A stretch of 7,830 nucleotides of DNA from an uncultured Muribaculaceae bacterium (GTDB lineage Bacteria; Bacteroidota; Bacteroidia; Bacteroidales; Muribaculaceae): NCBI GenBank assembly GCA_910587545.1, contig CAJUMI010000045.1, positions 11,255 to 19,084 on the forward strand, in the 5' to 3' direction. The notes under the pieces are model-generated. The model did not search any database, was not told the DNA's origin, and saw nothing but the letters and a program-made list of their open reading frames with translations. The translations under genes and the position numbers were made by a program. This document shows, piece by piece, positions 6,980-7,830 of the stretch. Each line of letters starts with the position of its first letter. Within the stretch, counting starts at the first letter, position 1.

Positions 6980-7531
6980 TTATTCTCGCTCTACCTGCGA
7001 ATTGTCGAGCTCCAGAGGAGTCTTGCGCCCAAAAATCTTTACCGACACCTTGAGCTTCTTCTTCTCTTTGTTCACTTCTTCAACGATACCGGTGAAGCCG
7101 TTGAACGGTCCTTCGTTGACCTTGACGGTCTCGCCGACGATGTAGTCGTTGATTTCGTCGTCGGTCGGGTCGATGAACGCATCAGCGGTTCCGAGCATGC
7201 GCATGACTTCCGACTGACGGAGGCGTTCGGGCTTGGCGCCCTTTTCGCGTCCGCGCAGAAAGTCGATGACGTTTGTCGTATTTGTCAGCTCATGGATCAC
7301 CTCTCCCTGAAGGTCAGCCTCGATGAAGACGTAGCCGGAATAAAGGTTGCGTTCTTTCACAACTTTTTTTCCGCTGCGCACGGTCAAAACTTTTTCAGTC
7401 GGGATCAATACTTGAAACACGTAGTTGCCAAGGTCAGTGTTCTTGATTGCTGCATCGAGAACCTCTTTTACCTTAGCTTCTTTACCTGATATGGCACGCA
7501 GGACGTACCAACCTTTTCTTGATTCAGTCAT
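6980..7531 (-). CDS. nusG: Transcription termination/antitermination protein NusG
   Basis: This 183-residue protein binds RNA polymerase at the clamp and modulates elongation and pausing; the C-terminal domain can contact Rho or ribosomal protein S10. The NGN domain spans about residues 6-115, opening with GWYVLRAISGKEAKVKE and containing the family motif YSGYVFIEADL at 64-74. A charged linker (DPTDDEINDY) leads to the KOW domain at about 131-182, with VGETVKVNEGPFNGFTGIVE as the typical KOW entry. The length is close to that of ordinary housekeeping NusG, with no extra domain insert. The position between secE and rplK argues against a specialised paralogue such as the UpxY or LoaP antiterminators. 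The ATG is the only sensible start and has no Shine-Dalgarno sequence. The 68-bp spacer to rplK is the longest between secE and rplL. Confidence 0.97.
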   Translation of the reverse strand: MTESRKGWYVLRAISGKEAKVKEVLDAAIKNTDLGNYVFQVLIPTEKVLTVRSGKKVVKERNLYSGYVFIEADLQGEVIHELTNTTNVIDFLRGREKGAKPERLRQSEVMRMLGTADAFIDPTDDEINDYIVGETVKVNEGPFNGFTGIVEEVNKEKKKLKVSVKIFGRKTPLELDNSQVERE

Positions 7532-7552
7532 TGAAAATCAACTTAGACGTTT

Positions 7553-7753
7553 TTAACCCTTCAGACTGTAGATGAAGTGCATCAAATTGTCGACAATCTG
7601 ATCCATGGCGAAGATTACCAATGCGATAATGACGGAAGCTATCATCACGATAATCGCCGATTTGATCAGTTGTTTTTTTGTTGGCCAAGAAGTCTTATAA
7701 CGTAACTCGTCATAAGACTCCTCGATATTCGTAAGTAGTTTATTCTTTCCCAT
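7553..7753 (-). CDS. secE: Preprotein translocase subunit SecE
   Basis: This 66-residue protein is the small SecE type, the essential clamp of the SecYEG protein-conducting channel in the inner membrane. The N-terminal part is a short amphipathic, charged segment (EESYDELRYKTSWPTKKQL, residues 11-29) containing the family's conserved W-P step at residues 23-24. One hydrophobic membrane helix follows at about residues 33-50 (AIIVMIASVIIALVIFAM), then a short tail. The chosen ATG gives the standard start MGKNKLL; the same frame runs open further upstream, to an ATG at 7798, but that would translate the tRNA-Trp gene and is rejected. The immediate neighbours, tRNA-Trp 12 bp upstream and nusG 21 bp downstream, match the usual secE-nusG arrangement. 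The start is preceded by an A-rich stretch (AATACAA) rather than a Shine-Dalgarno sequence. Confidence 0.95.
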   Translation of the reverse strand: MGKNKLLTNIEESYDELRYKTSWPTKKQLIKSAIIVMIASVIIALVIFAMDQIVDNLMHFIYSLKG

Positions 7754-7765
7754 TTGTATTGTCTT

Positions 7766-7830
7766 TGGCACGGGTCGAGAGGCTCGAACTCCCGACACCT
7801 GGTTTTGGAGACCAGTGCTCTACCGACTGA
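7766..7830 (-). tRNA. tRNA-Trp (CCA anticodon), 5' end outside the window
   Basis: Read on the minus strand, 65 of about 76 nucleotides are present; the first 11 (5' acceptor strand and start of the D stem) lie beyond the window edge. The D-arm remainder (TCAGTCGGTAGAGC) is followed by an anticodon stem CTGGT/ACCAG closing the loop CTCCAAA, with anticodon CCA at 7808-7806, which reads UGG (Trp). The T arm is GGGAG-TTCGAGC-CTCTC with one G-T pair. The 3' acceptor strand is GACCCGT, then discriminator G, the usual base in bacterial tRNA-Trp, and an encoded CCA at 7768-7766. It ends only 12 bp before the secE start, so it may share a transcript with secE and be released by processing. In many Bacteroidota a tRNA-Trp stands between tuf and secE; the upstream gene is not visible here. 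Confidence 0.96.

Noticed and set aside
7754..7798. An upstream in-frame ATG that would lengthen SecE by 15 residues
   Set aside because: The extension would be translated from the tRNA-Trp gene; the inner ATG gives the normal SecE N-terminus.

Overview
The window is the core transcription and translation cluster tRNA-Trp – secE – nusG – rplK – rplA – rplJ – rplL – rpoB – rpoC, read entirely from the minus strand (right to left). Gene order, the short NusG and SecE, the Lys-rich insert in RpoB (AAKKKKSKSANAQ) and the lack of Shine-Dalgarno sequences all point to a member of the Bacteroidota. The RpoB wording resembles Bacteroidales; a gut family such as Muribaculaceae is plausible, but that is inference. 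No accessory, mobile, defence or CRISPR element is visible.

Layout in transcription order: a 3' part of a CCA-anticodon tRNA (7830-7766), secE (7753-7553), nusG (7531-6980), rplK (6911-6468), rplA (6450-5755), rplJ (5731-5207), rplL (5168-4794), a 106-bp spacer with an intrinsic terminator-like hairpin, rpoB (4687-1032), a 32-bp spacer, and the first 333 codons of rpoC (999-1, leaving the window). Spacers from secE to rplL are 17-68 bp, consistent with one operon. The gene products are the SecE translocon subunit, the NusG elongation factor, the L1/L11 stalk proteins, the L10-L7/L12 stalk and the two large RNA polymerase subunits.

The main anomaly is in rpoB. The reading frame breaks near 3240, and an RpoB core stretch equivalent to E. 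coli residues 523-574 (about 52 residues, roughly 157 bp) is missing at the break. It includes the second half of rifampicin cluster I and all of cluster II. Restoring it would give about 1271 residues, the normal length for Bacteroidota RpoB. Because RpoB is essential and single copy, an assembly or sequencing error is much likelier than a real mutation.

The second point of interest is the rplL-rpoB spacer. A 12-bp stem followed by a T run lies where E. coli has its partial terminator (attenuator). A second copy of the 3' arm lies just upstream of the rpoB start and could form a competing pairing. I found no convincing evidence of a previously undescribed system; this is an ordinary, highly conserved region apart from the rpoB lesion.
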